A DNA stretch of 48,773 nucleotides from Desulfobacteraceae bacterium 4572_123 (GTDB lineage Bacteria; Desulfobacterota; Desulfobacteria; Desulfobacterales; 4572-123), in NCBI GenBank assembly GCA_002084545.1, contig NBLJ01000027.1:1-48773 (forward strand). Reading direction: 5' to 3'. The notes beneath the pieces were generated by a model. The model did not search any database, had not been told where the DNA came from, and saw only the letters and a program-made list of their open reading frames with translations. Every line of letters begins with the position of its first letter. Position 1 is the stretch's first letter. This document shows positions 36,314 to 44,479 of this stretch, in pieces. The position numbers and the translations under genes were made by a program.

Positions 36314-37132
36314 TTAAGACAATACCCTGTAGCGTTTTTCAAAATAGGCCACGACCTGTGACAGTATAAGCGTCAGCGCCAGATAAATTGCCGCGATGGT
36401 AAAATATATCTCAAATACCAGGAATGTCTCCGAGGCGATTTCATTGGCGTACATGGTCATTTCGTATATGGCAATGATACTGACCAGGGACGAATCCTTG
36501 ATCAGGGACACTGCCTGGCTTGTCAAAGGCGGAACAATACGCCGTATGGCCTGCGGCAGAATAATATAACAATAGTTATGAAACGTGCCCAATCCCAGGG
36601 CGTAGGAGGCTTCCCATTGTCCTTTGTTTACGGCCACGATGCCGGATCGGTAAATTTCCGAGGCATAGGCCCCTTCAAAAAGGCTCAGGGCCAGGATTCC
36701 TGCGGTGAATCGATCGATATCCAGTATGGGGGCCACGACGAAATACATAAAGAATATTTGTACCAGTAACGGTGTGTTGCGTGTGATTTCGAGATAGATG
36801 CGGGCAATACCCCTTGCCAGCAACGAGTTGGAGAGCCGCATCAAGGCGGTAACCAGCCCGATAATATAGGTCAGGATGAGGCTCATCCAGGTGATGTTCA
36901 GTGTAACCTTGAGTCCTTCCAGAATAGGGCCGGCAATAAATCGACCGTCGTCAAATTGATAAAGGTACTTGGGAATTTGAAACCACTGCCAGTAATATCC
37001 CTGATCTTCAGCGCCATGGAGGAGAAGGAGCACACCCCCGGTCATCAGAGCCAGATATGCCGCAATATCAAAAAGATAATTTCGTTTACAAAATTGAATG
37101 ATTGAAATTTTCATAGGAATAATTTTTATCAT
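36314..37132 (-). CDS. Polar amino-acid ABC transporter permease
   Basis: A 272-residue membrane protein of the same family as the permease encoded at 33479-34357. It has the loop [43 protein letters not shown]. Both permeases share an extended N-terminal periplasmic segment ([15 protein letters not shown] here and GQIPQFLYRFDEESG in the other), indicating that they arose by duplication and work as a pair. The start is uncertain (37132 or 37114), and neither candidate has a clear ribosome binding site. Confidence 0.88.
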   Translation of the reverse strand: MIKIIPMKISIIQFCKRNYLFDIAAYLALMTGGVLLLLHGAEDQGYYWQWFQIPKYLYQFDDGRFIAGPILEGLKVTLNITWMSLILTYIIGLVTALMRLSNSLLARGIARIYLEITRNTPLLVQIFFMYFVVAPILDIDRFTAGILALSLFEGAYASEIYRSGIVAVNKGQWEASYALGLGTFHNYCYIILPQAIRRIVPPLTSQAVSLIKDSSLVSIIAIYEMTMYANEIASETFLVFEIYFTIAAIYLALTLILSQVVAYFEKRYRVLS

Positions 37133-37204
37133 TTTACGATAAATCCGTCAATTTAATTTCTTTCCAGAAACAGGACACGTGAACGACTCTGGAATATCAA
37201 GAAC

Positions 37205-39322
37205 CTAACCGGACATTATTGATTCCGGCTGGATCTTTTCTAACCTGACGACAACGTGTTTCAGATTCGGGAATCCTGATATGGGGTCCACATCGGTATC
37301 GTCGGTCAATAAATTTACATTGCCCTGATCCCAGCCATGACCGACCTGAAGTATACCGGGCAACACTTCGTCTGCTTTGAGAATTTTTGCTGAAAGCATC
37401 AGCTCGCCGGTCTTGCTGACAATGCGGACTTTTTCATCATTGGAAATGCTTAAACGCTCGGCGTCCATGGCGTTGATTTCCACTACCGGATCGGGGTTCC
37501 GCCTTTTAAAACGAACAATGTTGCGGTATCTGGAATGGTAATAAAACGGACTTCGTGCACCGGTGGCCAGCAAAAAGAGATTTCTTTTACCGCAGGGATG
37601 ATGGCGGGGAGGAATGTATTCGGGGAGTGACGGCAAGTCCCTGAATAATGTTACATCCGACGTCAGTTCGATTCTCCCACTGGGGGTGGGAAAGGGTATA
37701 CTTTCAAACTTACGGCGCCGTAAAGGCGCGTATTCAATACCTTGTGTGCTTTTTTCCAGTGCCTTGAAATCAATGCCGCTGCCTTCAAGAATCCATTGAT
37801 TGACCGCCGTTTCATCGGGCCAGGGAAAATATCGCATGCCAAATCCCAGTTCATCGGCCAGATCCTTCCAGAAATCGTATTCGTTGCGGATTCCCTTGAA
37901 CTCAATTACCTTGCGGGATAAGGCGGCAAGGTGTTTATATGGATAGTAGTGCAGTTCACTACGTTCCAGGAATGAGGCAGCCGGAATGATGTAATGGGCC
38001 AGTTTGGCGGTTTCGGTGATAAACAGATCTTTGACCACCAAAAGATCCAGACTGCTCAACGCCTGCTTCACTTTGGCGGCGTTGGGATTGGTCAGCACCG
38101 GGTTGGCCCCGGAAATAATACAGCCGCGGAGTGGATAATTCCCTTTTCCCAGCATGTAATCCATGGCAGCCAATGATGAACATTGCTTCCGGAATTGATA
38201 CAGCAGGGGAAACCGGTCCGCCCCGATGGGTTGAAAATCACTTAGCGGCAGATGATCGTAAAGCGCCAGGCTCCGGACATTCGGATATTCCGGCCATGGG
38301 CTGCCGCCGGGAATATCGGCGGAGCCGCAAATGTTTCCCAGTGATACCATCGCCCTGATGACGTTTACACCGTTGACCTGGTGTTCCAGTGAAATGCCCA
38401 CATATTGAGATATGCCGGGAACATTTGCGGCGATCAATTCGGCCAGTTGCCTGATCGTATCGATTGAAACACCGGTCTCACGGGATACGTACGCCGTATC
38501 GAATTTTTTCGCGTAGGCCCTGAAATCATCAAAACCGACCGTGTATTGCCTGACAAAGTCCGCGTCGTATGCGTCCTCCTGAATCAAATGGTTGATCAGC
38601 CCCCAGACCAGGGCACCATCGGTACCGGGGATGATTCTGACCGCCATTTCGGCATATCTTTCGGTTTTGGTTTTCCGGGGATCGATGACGACGATCTTTG
38701 CGCCCTTTTGCCGGCCTTTCAGAACTTCCTGCATAAAAGGCGGGTGCGTGATGTCAAGGTTTGCCCCCCAGATCAGGATGACATTTGAGTCGGAGTAATC
38801 CTCGCAGGCGGGATAGTATCCCTGAACAAGGTGATAGGCGATGTGGCGCGCGGCGTAGCAGACCGAATCGGCAGAGAAGTAATTGGGAGAACCAAGCGCG
38901 TGAATAAATCTTCTGGCATACTCTTCCTGCTGAAGAAAACCGAGGGCCTCACCCGTCCAGGCGCCGACGGATCTGGCTCCCAGTTCGTCCTTGATTTTAG
39001 ATATTTTATCTGCAATTTCAGCAATTGCCCGGTCGTAGGGAATCGGTTCGAACTTCCCGTTTTGCATTCGTTTGAGGGGCGTCAATATTCTGTCGCGATG
39101 ATAAATCATCTCCAGGGCGGCAGTGCCCTTGGGACAGATTTTGCCACGGCCGACGGGATGACTTTTGTCACCGGTTATTTTTGTCAGCCTGCCGTTTTCG
39201 ACCTGGACATTGATGCCGCAATGCATATCACACTGCCTGCACAAAGTAGATATAACACCATTTTTAAGGTCGGTTTCAGATCTCACTGTATCACCAATTG
39301 TTGGATCCGGTACGTACGGCAA
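37205..39322 (-). CDS. Molybdopterin-dependent oxidoreductase, cytoplasmic, unknown substrate
   Basis: A 705-residue protein of the DMSO-reductase superfamily. An N-terminal [4Fe-4S] site is seen as C28-x2-C31-x3-C35-x27-C63 (CRQCDMHC to CPKG). Cys155 in ADSVCYAAR is placed where the protein ligand to molybdenum or tungsten sits. There is no Tat leader, so it is cytoplasmic. No electron-transfer subunit is adjacent. The start is TTG at 39322 behind GGGAA, 16 bp after mttB4. Members of this branch include hydratases and transhydroxylases as well as redox enzymes, so a non-redox hydration or an oxidation of a ring intermediate are both possible. Its place between mttB4 and the transporter suggests a catabolic role on the imported compound. 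Confidence 0.83.
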   Translation of the reverse strand: MPYVPDPTIGDTVRSETDLKNGVISTLCRQCDMHCGINVQVENGRLTKITGDKSHPVGRGKICPKGTAALEMIYHRDRILTPLKRMQNGKFEPIPYDRAIAEIADKISKIKDELGARSVGAWTGEALGFLQQEEYARRFIHALGSPNYFSADSVCYAARHIAYHLVQGYYPACEDYSDSNVILIWGANLDITHPPFMQEVLKGRQKGAKIVVIDPRKTKTERYAEMAVRIIPGTDGALVWGLINHLIQEDAYDADFVRQYTVGFDDFRAYAKKFDTAYVSRETGVSIDTIRQLAELIAANVPGISQYVGISLEHQVNGVNVIRAMVSLGNICGSADIPGGSPWPEYPNVRSLALYDHLPLSDFQPIGADRFPLLYQFRKQCSSLAAMDYMLGKGNYPLRGCIISGANPVLTNPNAAKVKQALSSLDLLVVKDLFITETAKLAHYIIPAASFLERSELHYYPYKHLAALSRKVIEFKGIRNEYDFWKDLADELGFGMRYFPWPDETAVNQWILEGSGIDFKALEKSTQGIEYAPLRRRKFESIPFPTPSGRIELTSDVTLFRDLPSLPEYIPPRHHPCGKRNLFLLATGARSPFYYHSRYRNIVRFKRRNPDPVVEINAMDAERLSISNDEKVRIVSKTGELMLSAKILKADEVLPGILQVGHGWDQGNVNLLTDDTDVDPISGFPNLKHVVVRLEKIQPESIMSG

Positions 39323-39337
39323 TTGTAATATTCCCGG

Positions 39338-40813
39338 TTAGGCTTCAAACTGTTTACCATCAAGGTCGGTAAGGGCTCCGGCACGAATTGCATCGAGGGC
39401 TTCCTGAATCTTTTCGGGCAATGGTTCCGGTTTGTGGTTATGCAGGATATTAATGGCTTTTTGGGCGGCATTATCACCCCAGGTTTTACTGCCCATTTTT
39501 TCCCATAAATCGGGGTTGGTACGATTACAGAGCCGGGGCTGCCAATGTTCCTGTTTGAAAAATTTCATGGTATGCCCGGTGGAGATAAAAGCCCCCTGGG
39601 GCCCAACCTCCCTGATAACATCCATGCCGATATGTTCCGGGTCGATATCAAATCCCTTGATAACCCGTCGGACATAACTGATTATTTCGGCATTCATTAC
39701 CAGCGCCGCAGGGGAGCCCACCAGGCCTTGCCCCATATAGGCAATGTCATGAACGAGGTTGGCCCCGTCCAGGCCCGCCATGAGCAAAGACATGGCCCAT
39801 TCCATGCCGGCCTGCTGGTCGATGCAGTTGGAGTCGCTTGCACCGGCGGTGCCCCACATGGGAATACCGTAATAATGATACAGATCGCAGCAGGCTGAAA
39901 GTGCCAATCGGTATTCCGGGCAGCCATAGCTGCAGGTGGATGTTTTCATGTCCAGGGTAGACATGCCAAAGCCGGAGATGATCGGTGCACCCTTGGCTCT
40001 GAGCTGGTGCAGTACCACGCCGCTCAGGGCCTCGGCGTTTCCGACGGTAACGGCTCCGGCCAGGGTGACCGGGGCGCTGGCACCGGACATCATCCCGGGG
40101 GTATAATTGACCGGAGCGGCGTTGTCGGCGCAGAAAAAGAGCTTTTGAATGGCGCCCGAAGAATGCAGAAGGGGAGTCAGGGGCTCGGCATAATGAATGT
40201 GGATCGGTTTTTCCCGCAATGCCTTTTTGCCGCCCATAACCGCCGCGGCCATGTCATTGATGATTTTAATATCCTCCATGCCGGCGGCAGTGTAAAATAT
40301 GGGTTTGGTTGAATTTTCAAGTTGTGCTTTGAAAGAATCGATATACATCAGGTTTGTCGGTGAATCATAGGGAAGGGCATAGGAGCCCAAAAAATCGATT
40401 TCTTCCAGATCATCGGCGATTCTGGCGGCATTGGCGACATCTGAAAGTCTTGAGTCTCGAAGAACCCCGGTTTCAACGTCCCAGGTTTTGATAAGATCGG
40501 TGCCCATGCCGAAATAAGTTTTATTACCCTCGAGAAGCATGGCTTCTTCACCCATCCGGTTATACAGGGTAATTCTGGAAGGGGCGCTGCGGATACACTC
40601 TTCCACCAGATAATTGGGGATCCGAACGATATTGTCTTTTTTTATCCGGCAGCCGGCATCGGCCATCATGTCAATGGCTTCCGCATCCATTACCTTGACA
40701 CCGATCGTCTCGAGAAGTTCGAGAGTAGCATAATGGATGGTATTGATTTGGTTTTGAGTTAGAATCCGGTAGGTGGGTACGCATTGCGATTTGAAGCCGG
40801 TATTCATTGCCAT
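39338..40813 (-). CDS. MttB-superfamily methyltransferase 4, non-pyrrolysine
   Basis: A 491-residue full-length MttB homologue beginning MAMNTGFKSQCVPTYRILT. The start at 40813 follows GAGGA. Core motifs are MMSGASAPVTLAGAV, GASDSNCIDQQAG and VGPQGAFISTGHT. No amber codon occurs in the frame. It is the closest relative of the copy at 29017-30387 and shows the about 32-residue N-terminal segment that the other lacks. It follows mtmB on the same strand after a 207-bp gap with a strong hairpin. Family knowledge points to a quaternary amine as substrate and the corrinoid protein encoded at 42442-43074 as methyl acceptor. Confidence 0.88.
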   Translation of the reverse strand: MAMNTGFKSQCVPTYRILTQNQINTIHYATLELLETIGVKVMDAEAIDMMADAGCRIKKDNIVRIPNYLVEECIRSAPSRITLYNRMGEEAMLLEGNKTYFGMGTDLIKTWDVETGVLRDSRLSDVANAARIADDLEEIDFLGSYALPYDSPTNLMYIDSFKAQLENSTKPIFYTAAGMEDIKIINDMAAAVMGGKKALREKPIHIHYAEPLTPLLHSSGAIQKLFFCADNAAPVNYTPGMMSGASAPVTLAGAVTVGNAEALSGVVLHQLRAKGAPIISGFGMSTLDMKTSTCSYGCPEYRLALSACCDLYHYYGIPMWGTAGASDSNCIDQQAGMEWAMSLLMAGLDGANLVHDIAYMGQGLVGSPAALVMNAEIISYVRRVIKGFDIDPEHIGMDVIREVGPQGAFISTGHTMKFFKQEHWQPRLCNRTNPDLWEKMGSKTWGDNAAQKAINILHNHKPEPLPEKIQEALDAIRAGALTDLDGKQFEA

Positions 40814-40963
40814 ATGGTTGTCCTCATTTTTCAACTCAGGTCGGCATGGTTTTTCAAATACTCAGAATCGGGCGCCGGTAAAAGGATGTCTTTCTAACGA
40901 TATTTTTCAGAACAGGCTGAAAATAGTTTATGCTTTTCCGAAATGGAGTGTATTGTTGAATTA

Positions 40964-40997
40964 ACACCGGTGCCGGGACAACGCCCGGCACCGGTGT
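40964..40997 (-). other. Perfect 14-bp hairpin between mtmB and mttB4
   Basis: Arms ACACCGGTGCCGGG and CCCGGCACCGGTGT are perfectly complementary, with a six-base loop. It begins 23 bp after the mtmB stop codon on the minus strand. There is no clear T-run afterwards, so it may be a weak terminator or attenuator, or a 3'-end stabiliser that sets different levels of mtmB and mttB4. Confidence 0.75.
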
Positions 40998-41020
40998 GGT
41001 ATTAACGGGCCTGATTGAAT

Positions 41021-42403
41021 TTAAAAGAGAAACTCCACGCCCATTTCAGCAATTTCATCCTTGACTTTTTTGAACATGTCAAGATGTTCGGATGTGGGAA
41101 CGGCTTTGTCCACGTCATAACATTCCTGGTATTGACTGCCCATGGGGGCCGTAGCGGCCTGGTCTTCATATTTGGCCAGAAGCTTGTTCGCTATTTCGTT
41201 TGCTTTTTCTCTTGTCATTCCCTGCCGGGCAACGGCATGGCCGACTTCAGCGCCCATTCTTGCTTCCAGCGGTGTTGCCCTGTTGCGATATTTGTTTCGG
41301 GTGGAGGCCATTTCCCAGAGATGCCAGCCGGATACGGTGCTGACAAGGGCATGGCAGGCGGTTTCATAAAAAAGCATTTCCGTCATGGGGCCGGCGTTTG
41401 CAAACCCGTTGGAGGTGTATAACAGGTTGCTGTTGCGGGCCATTGCCTGACCTGCCATTGAGATCGGCCACAAAAGTTCCCGGGTGGTGTTGGACCCCCA
41501 GTTAAGGTGAAAGGGAAAGTGCTGGTTAAACATGGCGCCGTAGATGCACAATCCATTGAGGCTGTACGCCACGAGTGCCACGGCAACACCTTCCGATCCG
41601 CCGCACCAGCCGCCGTAAATGGGACCTGTCAGGTTGCCGGTAAAGCAGCCGTACTGAGCGCAGTGAACCACTCGGTTGAGCAGGGTATCCGCGGTTTTAA
41701 ACTCGGTAAGAGTCCCGAGAATACGGGTGTCGGTGGTGCGAACGCCCCATTCGTTATTTGAAACGGCAATCTGGCCGCTGTCATGCTCCGCGGTTCCCAC
41801 GGCAACGAAAAAAGTGCCCGGACGGCCGGTCTGTTTGGCAGCCAGTCTGAGGTTATAGATATGCTGGGTGCAGCCGTTGATTTCTGTTGGGCCCGCGGAT
41901 CGAATTTTCTGACCCATGGAATCTTCCAGGATCGGGGCGCAGAAACCGTCCAGAAGGGGCTCTTTGAGATAAGCCAGACATTGTGAATAGTGCAGGCTTT
42001 CATCACAGGTGGCATCGCCCGAGTAGATGCAGAAAGGAGGCAGCGTATCTTCCACCTTACGGTGCTGCCACAGCACGGCATCCTTTCCCGCTCCGACCCA
42101 GTACTGCCCCCTGGCCATGTAGAGCGCTTCTTTTATTTCATCATCCGTTACTTTGATAATGCGGTGGGTATCCGTATTATAAAGTCCAACCTCTCGAAAA
42201 AGTTCCCATCCGGCCTTCCATATCCGGTCGGCCATCTCGTCGTCCACCGGGACGGGATTGCCGTGGTCGCATTTGATCTCATATTTTTTAACAATTTCCT
42301 GCAGTTTGGGCGTAAACAGTTTGGGAAGAAAATCATCTTCATCCATCTGCGGGCCGGTATTGGATCGATCCTGTATTTCCCAAAGACGATATGCGGTTGT
42401 CAT
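41021..42403 (-). CDS. MtmB-family monomethylamine methyltransferase homologue without pyrrolysine
   Basis: A 460-residue protein of the length and pattern of MtmB. The C-terminal half is very typical: TPLEARMGAEVGHAVARQGMTREKANEIANKLL, then QYQECYDVDKAVPTSEHLDMF. In methanogen MtmB an in-frame UAG near residue 202 encodes pyrrolysine. Here the frame reads through the matching region (about residues 200-212, VAVGTAEHDSGQ) with ordinary codons and no amber codon occurs anywhere. The methyl acceptor would be the corrinoid protein encoded 38 bp upstream in the same transcript. The start follows AAGGAGG. The substrate is therefore unlikely to be handled by the classical pyrrolysine chemistry. Confidence 0.85.
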   Translation of the reverse strand: MTTAYRLWEIQDRSNTGPQMDEDDFLPKLFTPKLQEIVKKYEIKCDHGNPVPVDDEMADRIWKAGWELFREVGLYNTDTHRIIKVTDDEIKEALYMARGQYWVGAGKDAVLWQHRKVEDTLPPFCIYSGDATCDESLHYSQCLAYLKEPLLDGFCAPILEDSMGQKIRSAGPTEINGCTQHIYNLRLAAKQTGRPGTFFVAVGTAEHDSGQIAVSNNEWGVRTTDTRILGTLTEFKTADTLLNRVVHCAQYGCFTGNLTGPIYGGWCGGSEGVAVALVAYSLNGLCIYGAMFNQHFPFHLNWGSNTTRELLWPISMAGQAMARNSNLLYTSNGFANAGPMTEMLFYETACHALVSTVSGWHLWEMASTRNKYRNRATPLEARMGAEVGHAVARQGMTREKANEIANKLLAKYEDQAATAPMGSQYQECYDVDKAVPTSEHLDMFKKVKDEIAEMGVEFLF

Positions 42404-42441
42404 TATGTTGCCTCCTTAAAATTTGGTTCGCTACTCAACAA

Positions 42442-43074
42442 TTATTCATTCAACAGTCCGGCCATCAGACTCGGTGCGGAGCCCGCGTCATAGCAGTAAA
42501 GATCGGCACCGATTTCATCAGCCCAATCCTGCGTGGTCGGCGCGCCGCCGATAACCACTTTATACTTATCTCTCAACCCTTTGTCCTTCAAGAGATCGAT
42601 AATTTCCTTCTGGTGCGGCATCGTTGTGGACATCAAAGAGGAGGCGGCGATAAAATCAGCTCCCATCTCTTCGGCGGTTTTTATAAAAATCAGAGGATCA
42701 ACATCATATCCAACATCCTTTACCTGAAAACCATTGGCTTCCAGCATCAGCTTCAAGATGTTCTTGCCGATCTCATGCAGATCACCCTTGACGGTCCCCA
42801 CGATCACCTTGCCCTTGTTTTCGACAACGGCACCCTCAAGCATTTTGGAACGGCACAGTTCAACCGCAGCCGCCATTGCCTCGCCGGCCTGCATCATTTC
42901 CGGAAGAAATATCTCCAGTTTTGCAAATCGCTCCCCCACCTCGCCCATTGCATCGGTAAGGGAGGATATGATCTTCATCGGATCAGTGCCGTCACCTATA
43001 AGTTTTTCAGTTAACGCTACGCTTTCATCTTTGTTGCCGGATGATACAAACCGACATAGATTGTCCAACGACAT
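42442..43074 (-). CDS. Corrinoid methyl-carrier protein (MttC/MtmC type)
   Basis: A 210-residue protein with an N-terminal four-helix cap domain (about 1-85) and a C-terminal B12-binding Rossmann domain (about 88-210). The base-off cobalamin motif DLHEIG has its ligand His at residue 100, and SSLMSTTM and VIGGAPTT complete the pattern. It carries the methyl group from the MttB/MtmB-type enzymes to a folate-linked second methyltransferase, which is not encoded in this window. Start 43074 follows AGGAGG. It is the first gene of the minus-strand operon, behind a promoter with a HutC-like operator. It is the only free-standing corrinoid protein here for five methyltransferases. Confidence 0.93.
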   Translation of the reverse strand: MSLDNLCRFVSSGNKDESVALTEKLIGDGTDPMKIISSLTDAMGEVGERFAKLEIFLPEMMQAGEAMAAAVELCRSKMLEGAVVENKGKVIVGTVKGDLHEIGKNILKLMLEANGFQVKDVGYDVDPLIFIKTAEEMGADFIAASSLMSTTMPHQKEIIDLLKDKGLRDKYKVVIGGAPTTQDWADEIGADLYCYDAGSAPSLMAGLLNE

Positions 43075-43214
43075 GGTTATGCCTCCTTGTTTATTTTCAG
43101 TGGTATAGACTGTCACATATTGAACTTCACTGCGTTATCGGTCGTCGGCGTATTACAATACAGCCTCCTCCCTCTATCCTTGTGCAATTTAATATGTGAC
43201 GGCCTATAGTTTGG

Positions 43215-43265
43215 TTGTATATACAGGTTGTTTAATCTTTTAAGCTGAAGTTTAAACCTTGTCAA
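43215..43265 (-). promoter_or_regulatory. Promoter with HutC-like operator for the corrinoid/mtmB operon
   Basis: Read on the minus strand: TTGACA (43265-43260), a 17-bp spacer, TAAAAG (43242-43237) as -10, then after 10 bp the palindrome-like site that reads TTGTATATACAG on the plus strand (43226-43215). The site therefore covers the expected transcription start, a repression position. The core matches the TTGTATATACAA-type operators of HutC/GntR regulators. The same layout precedes the second hutH gene. Confidence 0.78.
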
Positions 43266-43335
43266 GGATTTTTTTAAAAAAATTGACCGGGGAGCTAAAA
43301 AATGCTTGATGTCGCCGTTTTCATAGGCATATCCG

Positions 43336-44073
43336 CTACTCGCCATTTCTTGTAAAATCGGAATTATCAAGCATGGGGGTGAATGTGTCCATGAAAGCCA
43401 TCTCTCCCCTCATGAAATATTCAACATAGGTAACCGGTTTTTCAAATGAGTACTGGACGCGCTGAATACGGAAGACCGGATACCCCGGATCTACCTGAAA
43501 AAGCCTGGCCGTTTCTTTTTCCAGGACAATGGCCGTCATGCTCTGGCTGACCCGGGTGAGGGGAAGATGATATTTGTTTATCAGGATGTCATGGATCGAT
43601 CTGCCTTGAAGATTTTCCCATAGTATGCCTGCGCACATGTCGGCTCGCAGGTAGCGGATCGCGTAACGAACCGGTTTTTTATCAAAGAACCAGAGTTGGC
43701 GAATGAGCACCACCTGGCCATTGTGGTCCAGCATTTTATCAATATTTTCAGGCGGATCAATAACCTGCGATTCAAGTATTTCGGATGTGATCTCAACATT
43801 GAGATCTTCCGCCCATTTCCGAAAAGGGCGTATTTTGAAAAAACCAGACGTATAATAATTTTTTTTCTTAACAAACGTCCCCTTACCGGGAATACGCTCA
43901 ATAAATCCCTGTTCTACTATTTTGTCCAGTGCTTTTCGGGCGGTCATGCGGCTTACGCTGAATGTTTTTGCAAGCTGGTTTTCAGACGGGATGGCGTGGG
44001 TAAAATTTTTTGATTCTATCCCCTGTATGATGTAATCTCTGATTTTTTCATATTTCGGGTAATTTTTGGCCAT
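43336..44073 (-). CDS. GntR-family regulator, HutC (UTRA) subfamily
   Basis: A 245-residue regulator. Residues about 1-70 form the winged helix, with IPSENQLAKTFSVSRMTARKALDKIVEQGFIERIPGKGTFV. Residues about 95-240 form a UTRA effector domain with RYLRADMCAGILWENLQGRSIHDIL and a C-terminal PVTYVEYFMRGE. HutC proteins repress histidine-use genes and respond to urocanate. Whether this one senses urocanate or a methylated analogue is unknown. The gene lies between two operons that both carry TTGTATATACA-type sites, so it very likely controls both. It is transcribed on the minus strand toward the corrinoid operon. Confidence 0.9.
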   Translation of the reverse strand: MAKNYPKYEKIRDYIIQGIESKNFTHAIPSENQLAKTFSVSRMTARKALDKIVEQGFIERIPGKGTFVKKKNYYTSGFFKIRPFRKWAEDLNVEITSEILESQVIDPPENIDKMLDHNGQVVLIRQLWFFDKKPVRYAIRYLRADMCAGILWENLQGRSIHDILINKYHLPLTRVSQSMTAIVLEKETARLFQVDPGYPVFRIQRVQYSFEKPVTYVEYFMRGEMAFMDTFTPMLDNSDFTRNGE

Positions 44074-44233
44074 TTCACGGTTTCCAGGTTTAACAACACG
44101 GTATTTCAGACGATACGGAACCGGATAATCCTGTAACGTGGAAGCATATGCCGTAGTTCAATTTTCCCATAATCGGCGGTAAATCCATATTCCGGTTGAT
44201 TACAATAATTTTTAAAATTTATTTCTTAACATC

Positions 44234-44324
44234 TTGTATTACAGGTTGTTGAATAATGTCGAGAAATTTTTTTCTTGACAGGATCGGCAGATGATTTTAC
44301 CCTTTAGCAACGTTGTATATACAA
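44234..44324 (+). promoter_or_regulatory. Promoter with HutC-like operators for the second hutH
   Basis: TTGACA at 44275-44280, a 17-bp spacer and a weak -10 (TACCCT, 44298-44303) are followed after 9 bp by the perfect palindrome TTGTATATACAA (44313-44324). A second, imperfect copy, TTGTATTACAGG, lies at 44234-44245 upstream of the -35 and may serve autoregulation of the divergent regulator gene. Geometry matches the promoter at 43215-43265. Confidence 0.78.
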
Positions 44325-44479
44325 TCATGATTTTACAGATGTTTACCGTTTACAAATCCAAAAATTCAGGGCTCGCGCGTTTTGTTAAATTTTTGATGAC
44401 AGACATGCTTTTACGAATAAAGTGAGGGCGGGTGACGCTCTGCGATGTAAATTTTTTTCCTAATATGGAGAGTACAAAA

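Noticed and set aside
43075-43335. Cobalamin riboswitch upstream of the corrinoid protein gene
   Set aside because: I found no B12-box-like conserved segment. The gap holds a TTGACA promoter and a HutC-like operator instead.
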